Assembly: GCA_948964545.1 (NCBI GenBank)
Contig: CAREDV010000005.1
Span: forward strand, 42,825 to 106,824
Length of the DNA: 64,000 bases
From: an uncultured bacterium
Lineage (GTDB): Bacteria > Cyanobacteriota > Vampirovibrionia > Gastranaerophilales > Gastranaerophilaceae
Direction: 5' to 3'
Shown here: in pieces, positions 8,594 through 15,971 of the stretch
How positions within the stretch are numbered: the stretch's first letter is position 1
How the letters are laid out: each line of letters starts with the position of its first letter
Program-made: the position numbers and the translations under genes
The notes under the pieces: generated by a model
Seen by the model: only the letters and a program-made list of their open reading frames with translations
Database searches by the model: none
Told to the model about the DNA's origin: nothing

Positions 8594-8909
8594 ATTTATA
8601 TTTTTCACCCCATTTTTTCATTTCAAGTAAAATCGGGATTAAACTTTCGCCCTTTGCTGTTAATGAATATTCAACTTTAGGCGGTACAATCGGATAAACT
8701 TTTCTTTTTATTATTCCGTCTTCTTCAAGTTCTCGAAGTTGTGAAATTAACATTTTAGGTGTAATGCCTTTTATCGTTTTTTGCAGTTCGCTGTATCGTA
8801 AAACTTTATTCTGATATAAAAACCATATAATCATTACTTTATATTTTCCACCGATAACTCCGAGTGTTAAACCAAGCGGACAGTTATATTTTTCAAGTTT
8901 ATTTTTCAT
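8583..8909 (-). CDS. HxlR-family transcriptional regulator
   Basis: 108-residue winged helix. It starts CPLGLTLGVIGGKYKVMIIW, the HxlR signature CP...ltliggKWk, and contains LRELEEDGIIKRKVYPIVPP with VEYSLTAKG, the wing. HxlR proteins are redox or electrophile sensors that use the N-terminal cysteine. It is divergent from a flavodoxin-fold reductase 100 bp away, which is its likely target. SD GAGG. Confidence 0.92.
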   Translation of the reverse strand: MKNKLEKYNCPLGLTLGVIGGKYKVMIIWFLYQNKVLRYSELQKTIKGITPKMLISQLRELEEDGIIKRKVYPIVPPKVEYSLTAKGESLIPILLEMKKWGEKYKSNT

Positions 8910-9009
8910 TGTTTTCCTCTAATTCTATCTTTTTGTATAGTATATTACAAAAAAGTAAATACTTGTAATAAATATAATATTAACTAAAATAAAGAAAAAG
9001 GAGAATATT

Positions 9010-9666
9010 ATGACAAAAAAAATTTATATTATAAACGGCTCGCCAAGGAAGAATTGGAATACATCTAAATTATGCGAAAGTTTTGCTCAAGGAGTTATTT
9101 CAGCAGGAGGAAGTGCTGAAATAATAAATCTTTATGATATTGATTTTAAAGGCTGCAGAGCATGTTCCGCTTGTAAATTAAAAGGCAGTAAGAATAATGG
9201 TTTTTGTTCATATCCTGATGAGTTAAAAGAAATATTAAATAAAGTTTCTCTTGCAGACGGGATTTGTCTTGCGACACCAATATACTTTGGTGATGTATCA
9301 GGGGTTATGAAAATGTTTATAGAAAGATTGGTTTATCCGTTTGTAAAATTTGATAAGCAATATACTCCAATTCCACCGAAAAAATTAAAAACAGCAGTAA
9401 TTTATACAATGAATGTTGATGAAAACATATTTTTAAATCAATACATAGGTCAAAATAATTCAGCTCCTATCGGATTTTTTGAAAACTGGATTACTCATAT
9501 TTATGAAAAACCGAATAGGATTTGCGCATTCAACACTTTCCAATATCATGATTATTCGAAATATGATGATGAAAGGTGGGATATTAACGATAAAATAAGA
9601 CAACATGAAAATGTATTTCCTAAAGATTTAGAAAACGCTTACAATGCAGGAAAAGACTTCGTTTAA
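9010..9666 (+). CDS. NAD(P)H-dependent FMN reductase, flavodoxin fold
   Basis: 218 residues. The FMN phosphate loop is INGSPRKNWNTSKLCE (~7-22), followed by CRACSACKLKGSKNNGFCSY, a Cys-rich loop typical of iron-sulfur-flavoprotein/flavodoxin-like reductases, and ATPIYFGDVSGVMKMFIERL. The SD AAGGAG lies 7 nt before ATG. Control by the divergent HxlR gene is inferred; this pairing is common in quinone or aldehyde stress responses. Confidence 0.88.
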   Translation: MTKKIYIINGSPRKNWNTSKLCESFAQGVISAGGSAEIINLYDIDFKGCRACSACKLKGSKNNGFCSYPDELKEILNKVSLADGICLATPIYFGDVSGVMKMFIERLVYPFVKFDKQYTPIPPKKLKTAVIYTMNVDENIFLNQYIGQNNSAPIGFFENWITHIYEKPNRICAFNTFQYHDYSKYDDERWDINDKIRQHENVFPKDLENAYNAGKDFV

Positions 9667-9697
9667 ATAATGGATTTAAAGAATTGACACAGTTGCT

Positions 9698-9766
9698 AAT
9701 AAGAAAAGCCCTAAACCTTTATGGTTCGGGCTTTTTAAATGGAGGAGGAGGTGGGATTCGAACCCA
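9698..9766. repeat. Left att-like repeat with orphan tRNA-Ser 3' fragment
   Basis: 69 bp identical to 11153-11221. It includes the hairpin AAAAGCCC/GGGCTTTT and the T-arm and acceptor end of tRNA-Ser (9740-9766). The sequence diverges immediately beyond 9766. Confidence 0.9.
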
Positions 9767-9874
9767 ACGGTTTAACCGAAATGGGTATAAATACTAACAC
9801 TCTGACCTTCCTGAATTATATAATACCTCTATGAATTAACATATCAAATGGACACAATATAAATATGAATTTTA

Positions 9875-10186
9875 TTACATTAAATCAATCATATTGTTAA
9901 TTCTTATTAGCTTATCCAAATCACAATTACATAACTTATTATTAATTAGTTCCCTTACTTTTTCAAGATTTGCTTGCGGTTCAGGTAATAGTAATTCAAC
10001 AGGTTGGATATTAAATACATCACATATCTTATCTATTGTTTCGGCAGTAGGTAAGTACCTATTATGTTCAATATTTCTGTATCCTTGCACACTCATACTA
10101 ATTTTTTCAGCAAATTGTTCTTGGGTAAGTTTGTTTTCAGTCCGTAAACGTCTGATACCATTAGTAATTAATTCTTTATAACTCAT
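9875..10186 (-). CDS. XRE-family HTH regulator (103 aa)
   Basis: The N-terminal HTH is NGIRRLRTENKLTQEQFAEK and SMSQ-like MSVQGYRNIEHNRYLPTAET. The C-terminal tail carries NKLCNCDLDKLIRINN, a CxC helix that recurs in other XRE proteins of this window. It is a close paralogue of the next gene (10257) and lies inside the tRNA-Ser element. Either gene could be the element's repressor. No SD is seen. Confidence 0.85.
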   Translation of the reverse strand: MSYKELITNGIRRLRTENKLTQEQFAEKISMSVQGYRNIEHNRYLPTAETIDKICDVFNIQPVELLLPEPQANLEKVRELINNKLCNCDLDKLIRINNMIDLM

Positions 10187-10256
10187 AGGTAGATTGTCAC
10201 TTATTCTTAAACAAATTAAAACTAATTAAGTAGACATGCATGTACTATATTTATGA

Positions 10257-10568
10257 TTATATTAAATCTATAAAGTTGTTTATTTTAATCAATTTGTCGA
10301 CATCACAATTACATAACTTGATATGGATTAACTCTTTTAATCTATCTAAGTTTTCTTGAGTATCGGGCAATAGTAGTTCAACAGGTTGGATATTAAATAC
10401 TTCACATATCTTATCTATTGTTTCTGCCGTAGGTAAATACCTGCTATGTTCAATGTTACGATACCCCTGAACACTCATGAAAACTCTCTCTGCAAACTTT
10501 TCTTGAGTGAGTTTGGATTGTGTTCGTAAACGCTTAATACCATTGGTAATTAGTTCTTTATAACCCAT
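10257..10568 (-). CDS. XRE-family HTH regulator (103 aa), paralogue
   Basis: About three quarters identical by eye to the product of 9875-10186 (NGIKRLRTQSKLTQEKFAER, SVQGYRNIEHSRYLPTAETI, IKLCNCDVDKLIKINN), so the pair is a recent tandem duplication. It is divergent from the SLOG-like gene at 10669 with 100 bp between them, the same regulator/divergent-gene layout seen in the other XRE arrays. Probably autoregulatory and controlling that gene. Confidence 0.85.
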   Translation of the reverse strand: MGYKELITNGIKRLRTQSKLTQEKFAERVFMSVQGYRNIEHSRYLPTAETIDKICEVFNIQPVELLLPDTQENLDRLKELIHIKLCNCDVDKLIKINNFIDLI

Positions 10569-10668
10569 AGCTATAATTGTTGCTTATACTTAAGTAAATT
10601 AAAACTAATCAAATAGACATATTTATATTATACTTAATTATTATAAAACTTGGACAGTAAGGTAAATT

Positions 10669-11109
10669 ATGGAAAGAAAAACATGTTTTTTTATAGGTAG
10701 CAGGTATACTACTGAGAGTATTAGAAAACAACTTTTAAAAGTTGTTGAAAAACATATTGTTGAATTTGGTGTTACATCCTTTATGGTCGGTGATTATGGT
10801 AGATTTGACCACATTGTACAGAGTGTACTACGAGAGATAAAAGAGCGATATACTAACATAGAATTATATTTACTTGCCCCTTATGTATTTATAAAGAATA
10901 CAGAGACTCCAAGAGGATTTGACGGAACATTTTATCCTGAGGGATTGGAAAAAACACCTTACCGCTTGGCTATTATTCAAGCAAATCGCTACATGGTAAA
11001 GACTTCTGATTATTTAATTGCTTATCCTGGTCATGGCAACTCTCGAGACATTGTTGAATTTGCCCAACGTCGGGAGAAGAAAGGATTGATAAAGGTTACT
11101 TTAGTTTAG
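10669..11109 (+). CDS. SLOG-superfamily-like protein
   Basis: 146 residues with a Rossmann-like start KTCFFIGSRYTTESIRKQLL, a middle strand IELYLLAPYVFI and a C-terminal YLIAYPGHGNSRDIVEFAQR, matching the pattern of SLOG/YpsA-type nucleotide-binding proteins (GSR loop and a GxxNxxxD-like loop). Such proteins often travel in mobile elements and defence or nucleotide-signalling contexts. SD AAGGT. Cargo of the tRNA-Ser element. Confidence 0.6.
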   Translation: MERKTCFFIGSRYTTESIRKQLLKVVEKHIVEFGVTSFMVGDYGRFDHIVQSVLREIKERYTNIELYLLAPYVFIKNTETPRGFDGTFYPEGLEKTPYRLAIIQANRYMVKTSDYLIAYPGHGNSRDIVEFAQRREKKGLIKVTLV

Positions 11110-11152
11110 TGGTTGACTTTACTAAATATGGACACAGATGGACATGGTACCC

Positions 11153-11221
11153 AATAAGAAAAGCCCTAAACCTTTATGGTTCGGGCTTTTTAAATGGAGG
11201 AGGAGGTGGGATTCGAACCCA
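11153..11221. repeat. Right att-like repeat overlapping tRNA-Ser
   Basis: Second copy of the 69-bp repeat. It spans the tRNA-Ser terminator hairpin and the 3' 27 bases of the intact tRNA. Confidence 0.9.
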
Positions 11222-11284
11222 CGGTACGCGTGAACGTACGACAGTTTTCAAGACTGCTCCAATCAACCGCTCTGGCACTCCTCC
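11195..11284 (-). tRNA. tRNA-Ser (UGA)
   Basis: 90 nt on the minus strand. The acceptor GGAGGAG pairs with CTCCTCC, the anticodon loop is CTTGAAA with anticodon TGA, there is a long variable arm (GTACGTTCACGCGTAC) and the T-arm is GTGGGTTCGAATCCCAC. The 3' CCA appears to be encoded (TGG at 11195-11197). A terminator hairpin follows immediately at 11159-11191. Confidence 0.95.
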
Positions 11285-11394
11285 AGAATTTGTATTGGAT
11301 ATAGTTTTATTTTATTAAATAAATCTTATTTGTCAAGATGTTGATTTTTTATCATAGGTAATCTTTTTTCCTGTTGAATAATATTGGAAAAATT

Positions 11395-12114
11395 TTACCA
11401 AGGATAGTCGGGAGCAATCTGCCATCCATCCTGCATTATCAATGCACTGCAATAATGACCGCCATATCTGTTTGTGTTATTTTTACTACAACTTTTCCAG
11501 CCAGTTATCCATTCTGATGCTTCACATTCGGGAGGATGACACCATCTGTCATTATCATTACCTATTAAAATATTTCGTGATAATCCGCTTCCAGAAGGTT
11601 CAAGTCTGTTATTTTTAGGGTTAATTACAAATGAGAAAACATCTTTGCCAACTATGTTCTTTGTAATTTTATTATCTATATCTAAAAGTAAATAAAGTTT
11701 GTTTTCATAAATTGAAACTTTAAATACAGTTCCATTTTTAATTCTGTATGGTTTGCCGCTGTTATAATAAGCAAAAAAACTTTCTTTACCGCCCAAAGAC
11801 CATACTGTACCATATTCATGCTGCTTAAAAGATTTTCCGCCTCCATCAATATATGGTATAATATATTTTTCTGTAATCAATTTTGATTTTTCTGATAAAT
11901 CAGATATATTTTCAAATTCAGTAATCCAATTTAAAGTATCACCATTGTCATTAACAGAACGCGTAATTAAATTTGAAAATGTACTATATTCTGATTTTAA
12001 CTTATTTACTGTAACATTTTTTTGATGATTTGCAATCAAATTTGGTATTGTGATAGCTGCGACAACCCCGATAATTCCTAAAGTAATAAGGACTTCAGCT
12101 AATGTAAATGCCAA
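11395..12114 (-). CDS. Type IV prepilin-like (pseudopilin) protein
   Basis: The N-terminal hydrophobic helix LAFTLAEVLITLGIIGVVAA is a class III signal: A then FTLAE with Glu at +5. The globular domain has four or more C-terminal cysteines (RWCHPPECE, WKSCSK, GGHYCSAL). The TTG at 12114 has no SD. The true leader (CTCSKVFKGFFKTHAAGQ) continues in frame upstream to a C11 tract and an SD-preceded TTG at 12214, which is out of frame. Expression may therefore depend on slippage in the tract. Confidence 0.75.
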   Translation of the reverse strand: MAFTLAEVLITLGIIGVVAAITIPNLIANHQKNVTVNKLKSEYSTFSNLITRSVNDNGDTLNWITEFENISDLSEKSKLITEKYIIPYIDGGGKSFKQHEYGTVWSLGGKESFFAYYNSGKPYRIKNGTVFKVSIYENKLYLLLDIDNKITKNIVGKDVFSFVINPKNNRLEPSGSGLSRNILIGNDNDRWCHPPECEASEWITGWKSCSKNNTNRYGGHYCSALIMQDGWQIAPDYPW

Positions 12115-12163
12115 GCCTGCCGTTTGACCCGCCGCATGTGTTTTAAAAAATCCCTTAAAAACC

Positions 12164-12214
12164 TTACTGCAAGTGCATTGAGGGGGGGGGGGATTGGAAT
12201 TTTAATTTAATCAA
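12164..12214 (-). other. SD-preceded leader ORF of the prepilin, frameshifted at C11
   Basis: SD AAAAGGAG lies 8 nt before TTG 12214. Translation gives MIKLKFQSPPPSMHLQ then stop. With 10 or 13 C residues in the tract the same start would read QCTCSKVFKG and on into the prepilin. The current length (11) is the out-of-frame state. Confidence 0.65.
12182..12192 (-). repeat. Poly-C/G homopolymer tract (11 bp)
   Basis: Eleven consecutive G on the plus strand in an otherwise AT-rich genome, located between the SD-preceded start and the prepilin coding frame. Confidence 0.9.
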
Positions 12215-12243
12215 GTTGTAAACTCCTTTTTTATTAGTATAGA

Positions 12244-13410
12244 TTATTTTATAGAAATTTTCAACCTTTTTATAAATTTTTCCAGCCTGTCGATTGCGGT
12301 TTTGAGGTTTTCCATTGAATACGCATAAGATATTCTCAAAAATCCTTCTCCGCTTTCACCAAATGCTGTACCTGGAACAACTGCAACTTTTTCTTCCTGT
12401 AAAAATTTTGTTGCAAATTCTTCGCTTGTCATGCCAAATTCTTTTATGCATGGAAAAACGTAAAATGCACCGTAAGGTTCAAAGCAATCAAGTTGCATTT
12501 CTTTAAATCGGCTCAATAAGAATCTTCTGCGCTGATTATATGCCTGACGCATTTCTGCAACATCGTTATCTCCATTTTTTAATGCTTCAACCGCTGCATA
12601 TTGGCTAGTTGTCGGGGCACACATTATTGCAAACTGGTGAATTTTTGTCATTTGTTTGATAATTTCACTTGGCCCGCAAGCGTAACCCAATCGCCAGCCT
12701 GTCATAGCATAGGCTTTTGAAAATCCGTTAATAAGTATTGTTCTTTCTTTCATCCCGTCAATTGAAGTTATTGAAACATGTTTACCCTTATATGTAAGTT
12801 CTGCATAAATCTCATCAGACATTACAAGAATATCTTTTTCAATAATAATTTTTGCGATTGCCTCAAGATCGGAGTGTTCCATAATCGCACCTGTCGGGTT
12901 ATTCGGATAAGGTAAAATGAGCACTTTTGTTTTATCCGTAATCGCATTTTCAAGTTCTTGAGGAGTAAGCCTGAATTCATTTTCTGCTTTAAGATTTATA
13001 ATAACGGGTTTTGCACCTGCAAGAAGCGCACATGGCTCATAAGAAACATAAGAGGGCTGAGGGATTATAACCTCATCACCTGGATTAATTACCGCCCGCA
13101 ATCCGATATCAATGGCTTCAGAACCGCCTACTGTTACAAGAATTTCGTTCATAGAATCATAGTAAACATTTTGAGTACGCAGCATATAATTACTTATTTC
13201 AGTGCGTAAGTCTTTTAAACCAGCATTCGATGTATAAAATGTTTTACCTTTTTCAAGTGCAAAAATTCCCTCATCTCTAATGTGCCATGGCGTGTCAAAG
13301 TCAGGCTCACCGACACCGAGTGAGATTGCATCTTTCATTTCGCTTACTATATCAAAAAACTTTCTTATTCCTGACGGTTTTATTTCCTCAACTACTTTTG
13401 ACAATTTCAT
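12244..13410 (-). CDS. Class I/II pyridoxal-phosphate aminotransferase
   Basis: 388 residues of the fold type I, aspartate-aminotransferase-like subgroup. Signatures: LGVGEPDFDTPWHI, YPNNPTGA, SDEIYAELTY and the PLP lysine in NGFSKAYAMTGWRLGYACG (~235). Likely substrates are aspartate, aromatic or branched amino acids; the exact specificity is not decidable. The ATG overlaps the stop of the Lrp-type gene by 4 bp, so the two form an operon in which Lrp may sense the amino acid. Confidence 0.92.
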   Translation of the reverse strand: MKLSKVVEEIKPSGIRKFFDIVSEMKDAISLGVGEPDFDTPWHIRDEGIFALEKGKTFYTSNAGLKDLRTEISNYMLRTQNVYYDSMNEILVTVGGSEAIDIGLRAVINPGDEVIIPQPSYVSYEPCALLAGAKPVIINLKAENEFRLTPQELENAITDKTKVLILPYPNNPTGAIMEHSDLEAIAKIIIEKDILVMSDEIYAELTYKGKHVSITSIDGMKERTILINGFSKAYAMTGWRLGYACGPSEIIKQMTKIHQFAIMCAPTTSQYAAVEALKNGDNDVAEMRQAYNQRRRFLLSRFKEMQLDCFEPYGAFYVFPCIKEFGMTSEEFATKFLQEEKVAVVPGTAFGESGEGFLRISYAYSMENLKTAIDRLEKFIKRLKISIK

Positions 13411-13904
13411 GGGGTTATAATTTCTCTTTCTTCTTCATTATTAGCCTTATTCATAATTGTACCGTGGTCTTTGTATTTTTTCAAAACAAAGTGTGTTGCG
13501 GTACTTAGAACTCTATCAAGTGTTGAGAGCTTGTCTGTCACAAAGTTAGAAATTTCTTTGAGTGATTTTTCTTCAATAGTCACCATAAGGTCGTAACCGC
13601 CAGAGATTAAATAAACCGATTTAACCTCGGGGTAGTTGTAAATTCTTTCTGCTATTTTGTCAAAGCCCTGACCGCGCTGGGGCGTAACTTTAACTTCAAT
13701 TAACGCGGTAACTTTTTCTATATTTGTTTTTTCCCAATTGATAAGTGTATGATATCCGCCGATAACCCCGTCTTTTTCAAGCGCAGAAATTTCATTAGCC
13801 GCATCAATTTCCGAAACACCGAGCATTGCAGCAAGTTCTTTTAAATCAATTCTGCTGTTTTTTTCTATAATAGATAATAATTCTTCTCTCATATTTTTCT
13901 CCAT
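13407..13904 (-). CDS. Lrp/AsnC-family transcriptional regulator
   Basis: 165 residues. HTH at ~5-50 (IEKNSRIDLKELAAMLGVSE, EISALEKDGVIGGYHTLI) and an RAM/AsnC ligand domain at ~65-140 (VTALIEVKVTPQRGQGFDKI, VYLISGGYDLMVTIEEKSLK). Feast-famine amino-acid sensor. Upstream partner of the aminotransferase with a 4-bp overlap. Confidence 0.92.
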   Translation of the reverse strand: MEKNMREELLSIIEKNSRIDLKELAAMLGVSEIDAANEISALEKDGVIGGYHTLINWEKTNIEKVTALIEVKVTPQRGQGFDKIAERIYNYPEVKSVYLISGGYDLMVTIEEKSLKEISNFVTDKLSTLDRVLSTATHFVLKKYKDHGTIMNKANNEEEREIITP

Positions 13905-14027
13905 GCTAAACTATATTAATAAAAAAATAAAAAGTTATCAAAAATTTTATGTTGCGGTTATAATATTATTGTATTCATGACACCAAATTAAATTAAATAA
14001 TAAAGTATTACCAAAAAGGAGGTAACA

Positions 14028-15629
14028 ATGGAAACATTTGGTATTGAGAAAATGGGTATAATCGGCCCAAAAGCAGTGTATCGTAACTTGACACCTGCTC
14101 AGTTGACAGAAGCTGCATTGCGTTTAGGTGAAGGCTCTTTGAGCAACACAGGCGCTCTTGTTGTAACAACAGGAAAATATACTGGCCGCTCTCCTAAAGA
14201 CAAATTTATTGTAGATACAGACGGTATCCACAACGAAATCGCATGGGGCAAAGTAAACCGCCCTATGAGCAGAGAAAAATTCAACTCTATTAAAGGTAAA
14301 ATCGCTGCTTACTTGCAAAACAGAGAAGTATTTATTTTCGACGGTTTTGCTGGTGCTGACAAAACTTACACTCAAAAATTCCGTGTAATCAACGAAATGG
14401 CAAGCCAAAACTTGTTTATTCACCAATTGTTAATCAGACCTACAGCTGAAGAATTAGCAAGCTATGGTCAACCTGATTACACAATTCTTTGTGCACCAGG
14501 CTTCAAATGCGACCCTGAAGTTGACGGAGTAAACTCTGAAGCTTGTATCGCTATCGACTACGAAGCACACGAAATTATCATCTGCGGTTCTCAATACTCA
14601 GGTGAAATCAAAAAATCTGTATTCGCTACTATGAACTACGTTATGACTAAGAAAAACGTACTTCCAATGCACTGTTCAGCTAACATGGACCCAAAAACCG
14701 GCGAAACAGCAGTATTCTTCGGTTTGTCAGGAACAGGTAAAACAACTTTATCAGCAGATCCTAACCGTAAATTAATCGGTGATGATGAACACGGCTGGTC
14801 ACCTGACGGCGTATTTAACTTTGAAGGCGGATGCTATGCTAAATGTATCAACCTTTCAGAAGAAAATGAACCAGATATTTACAATGCTATCAAATTCGGT
14901 TCATTAATTGAAAACGTTGTAATGGATCCTGAAACTCGTGAATTCGATTTCAATGACGGTACACTTACAGAAAACACTCGCGTAGGCTATCCTATTGATT
15001 ATATTAACAACGCTCAAATCCCGTCAAAAGGCGGAATTCCGAAAGTTGTTGTATTCTTGACAGCTGACGCATTCGGCGTATTGCCTCCGATTTCAAGATT
15101 GGACAAAAACGCTGCTATGTACCACTTTGTAACAGGTTTCACATCTAAACTTGCTGGTACAGAAAGAGGCGTTACAGAACCGCAGCCTACATTCTCAACA
15201 TTATTCGGCGAACCATTCATGCCAATGGATGCTTCAGTTTATGCTGAAATGTTAGGTGAAAAACTTGACAAATACGGAACTAAAGTTTACTTAGTAAACA
15301 CAGGATGGGCAGGCGGTTCAGCATCAATGGGTGCTAAACGTATGAAACTTGCTTATACAAGAGCTATGGTAACAGCTGCATTGAACGGTTCATTTGATTC
15401 AATCGAATTTAAACACCACGATGTATTCAATGTTGATTATCCTACATCTTGTCCTGACGTTCCAGCTGAAATGCTTGATGCACGCGGAATGTGGGCTGAT
15501 AAAAATGCTTATGACGAACAAGCTAACAAACTTGCTCAAATGTTCGCTGATAACTTTGCTAGCAAATATCCGAACATGCCTGCAGAAATCGTTAACGCAG
15601 GTCCTAAAGCATTATCATCTGCTAAGTAG
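14028..15629 (+). CDS. pckA: Phosphoenolpyruvate carboxykinase (ATP)
   Basis: 533 residues. Oxaloacetate + ATP to PEP + CO2 + ADP. The P-loop GLSGTGKTTLS (~233-243), the metal/substrate motif IGDDEHGWSPDGVFNFEGGC, the N-terminal TGRSPKDKF and the C-terminal NTGWAGGSASMG are all present. Strong SD AAAGGAGG. Codon use is visibly more C/G-ending than its neighbours, as expected for a highly expressed gene. It may serve fermentative or gluconeogenic C4 metabolism. Confidence 0.98.
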   Translation: METFGIEKMGIIGPKAVYRNLTPAQLTEAALRLGEGSLSNTGALVVTTGKYTGRSPKDKFIVDTDGIHNEIAWGKVNRPMSREKFNSIKGKIAAYLQNREVFIFDGFAGADKTYTQKFRVINEMASQNLFIHQLLIRPTAEELASYGQPDYTILCAPGFKCDPEVDGVNSEACIAIDYEAHEIIICGSQYSGEIKKSVFATMNYVMTKKNVLPMHCSANMDPKTGETAVFFGLSGTGKTTLSADPNRKLIGDDEHGWSPDGVFNFEGGCYAKCINLSEENEPDIYNAIKFGSLIENVVMDPETREFDFNDGTLTENTRVGYPIDYINNAQIPSKGGIPKVVVFLTADAFGVLPPISRLDKNAAMYHFVTGFTSKLAGTERGVTEPQPTFSTLFGEPFMPMDASVYAEMLGEKLDKYGTKVYLVNTGWAGGSASMGAKRMKLAYTRAMVTAALNGSFDSIEFKHHDVFNVDYPTSCPDVPAEMLDARGMWADKNAYDEQANKLAQMFADNFASKYPNMPAEIVNAGPKALSSAK

Positions 15630-15710
15630 CGCGAGCTGAGGGCGTATGGTCAAAGCGTTGAGCTTTGCCGAAAGACCCGTTAAACGCGAACGAGCAAGAT
15701 AAATAGAAAC

Positions 15711-15742
15711 AAAAAAGCCTCGCTTATGCGGGGCTTTTTTTA
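15711..15742 (+). terminator. pckA intrinsic terminator
   Basis: Stem AAAAAAGCCxCGC/GCGxGGCTTTTTT with a TTAT loop and T7 tail. Confidence 0.92.
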
Positions 15743-15971
15743 TTAACTTGTGTAAAATTAAAGTCAAAACCACTAGAAAAACATGGATTTTAGATGTATA
15801 CTACTTATGTAGTAGTGTTAGTAAAAGGATTTTCATTGGCAATGCCGTCTAAATGGCGTATTGCTTTTAATAAGAACTATTATAAAATAGTTTTAAGCAA
15901 TGTAAACTCATTTTTATAATTAAGCAAAAATAGTTTATCATTAGTTTTACATGTGAAGTAGGTGTATAATA
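15743..15971 (+). other. Intergenic leader of GGDEF/HD-GYP gene with hairpin
   Basis: 229 bp. A hairpin GCAATGCC...GGCGTATTGC at 15839-15864 followed by TTTT could be a small terminator or attenuator. A second imperfect stem AACTATT/AATAGTT lies at ~15876-15892. No known riboswitch class is recognised. Confidence 0.35.

Larger units (their letters stand above)
9698..11221. mobile_element. 1.5-kb element bounded by 69-bp direct repeats at tRNA-Ser
   Basis: Two identical 69-bp copies (9698-9766, 11153-11221) each contain a tRNA-Ser terminator hairpin plus the 3' 27 bases of the tRNA. The right copy belongs to the intact tRNA gene, and the left copy is an orphan tRNA 3' end. Between them lie two paralogous XRE genes and a SLOG-like gene and no integrase. 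This is the footprint of site-specific integration into a tRNA 3' end, now a small relic or satellite that would need an integrase in trans. Confidence 0.7.

Noticed and set aside
11109..11318. 69-codon frame over tRNA-Ser
   Set aside because: It reads antisense through the tRNA and terminator; no SD and no protein-like composition.
15680..15706. Word similarity CGAACGAGCAA between the regions after pckA and before speE (24.23 kb)
   Set aside because: Too short and without shared structure to call a repeat family.
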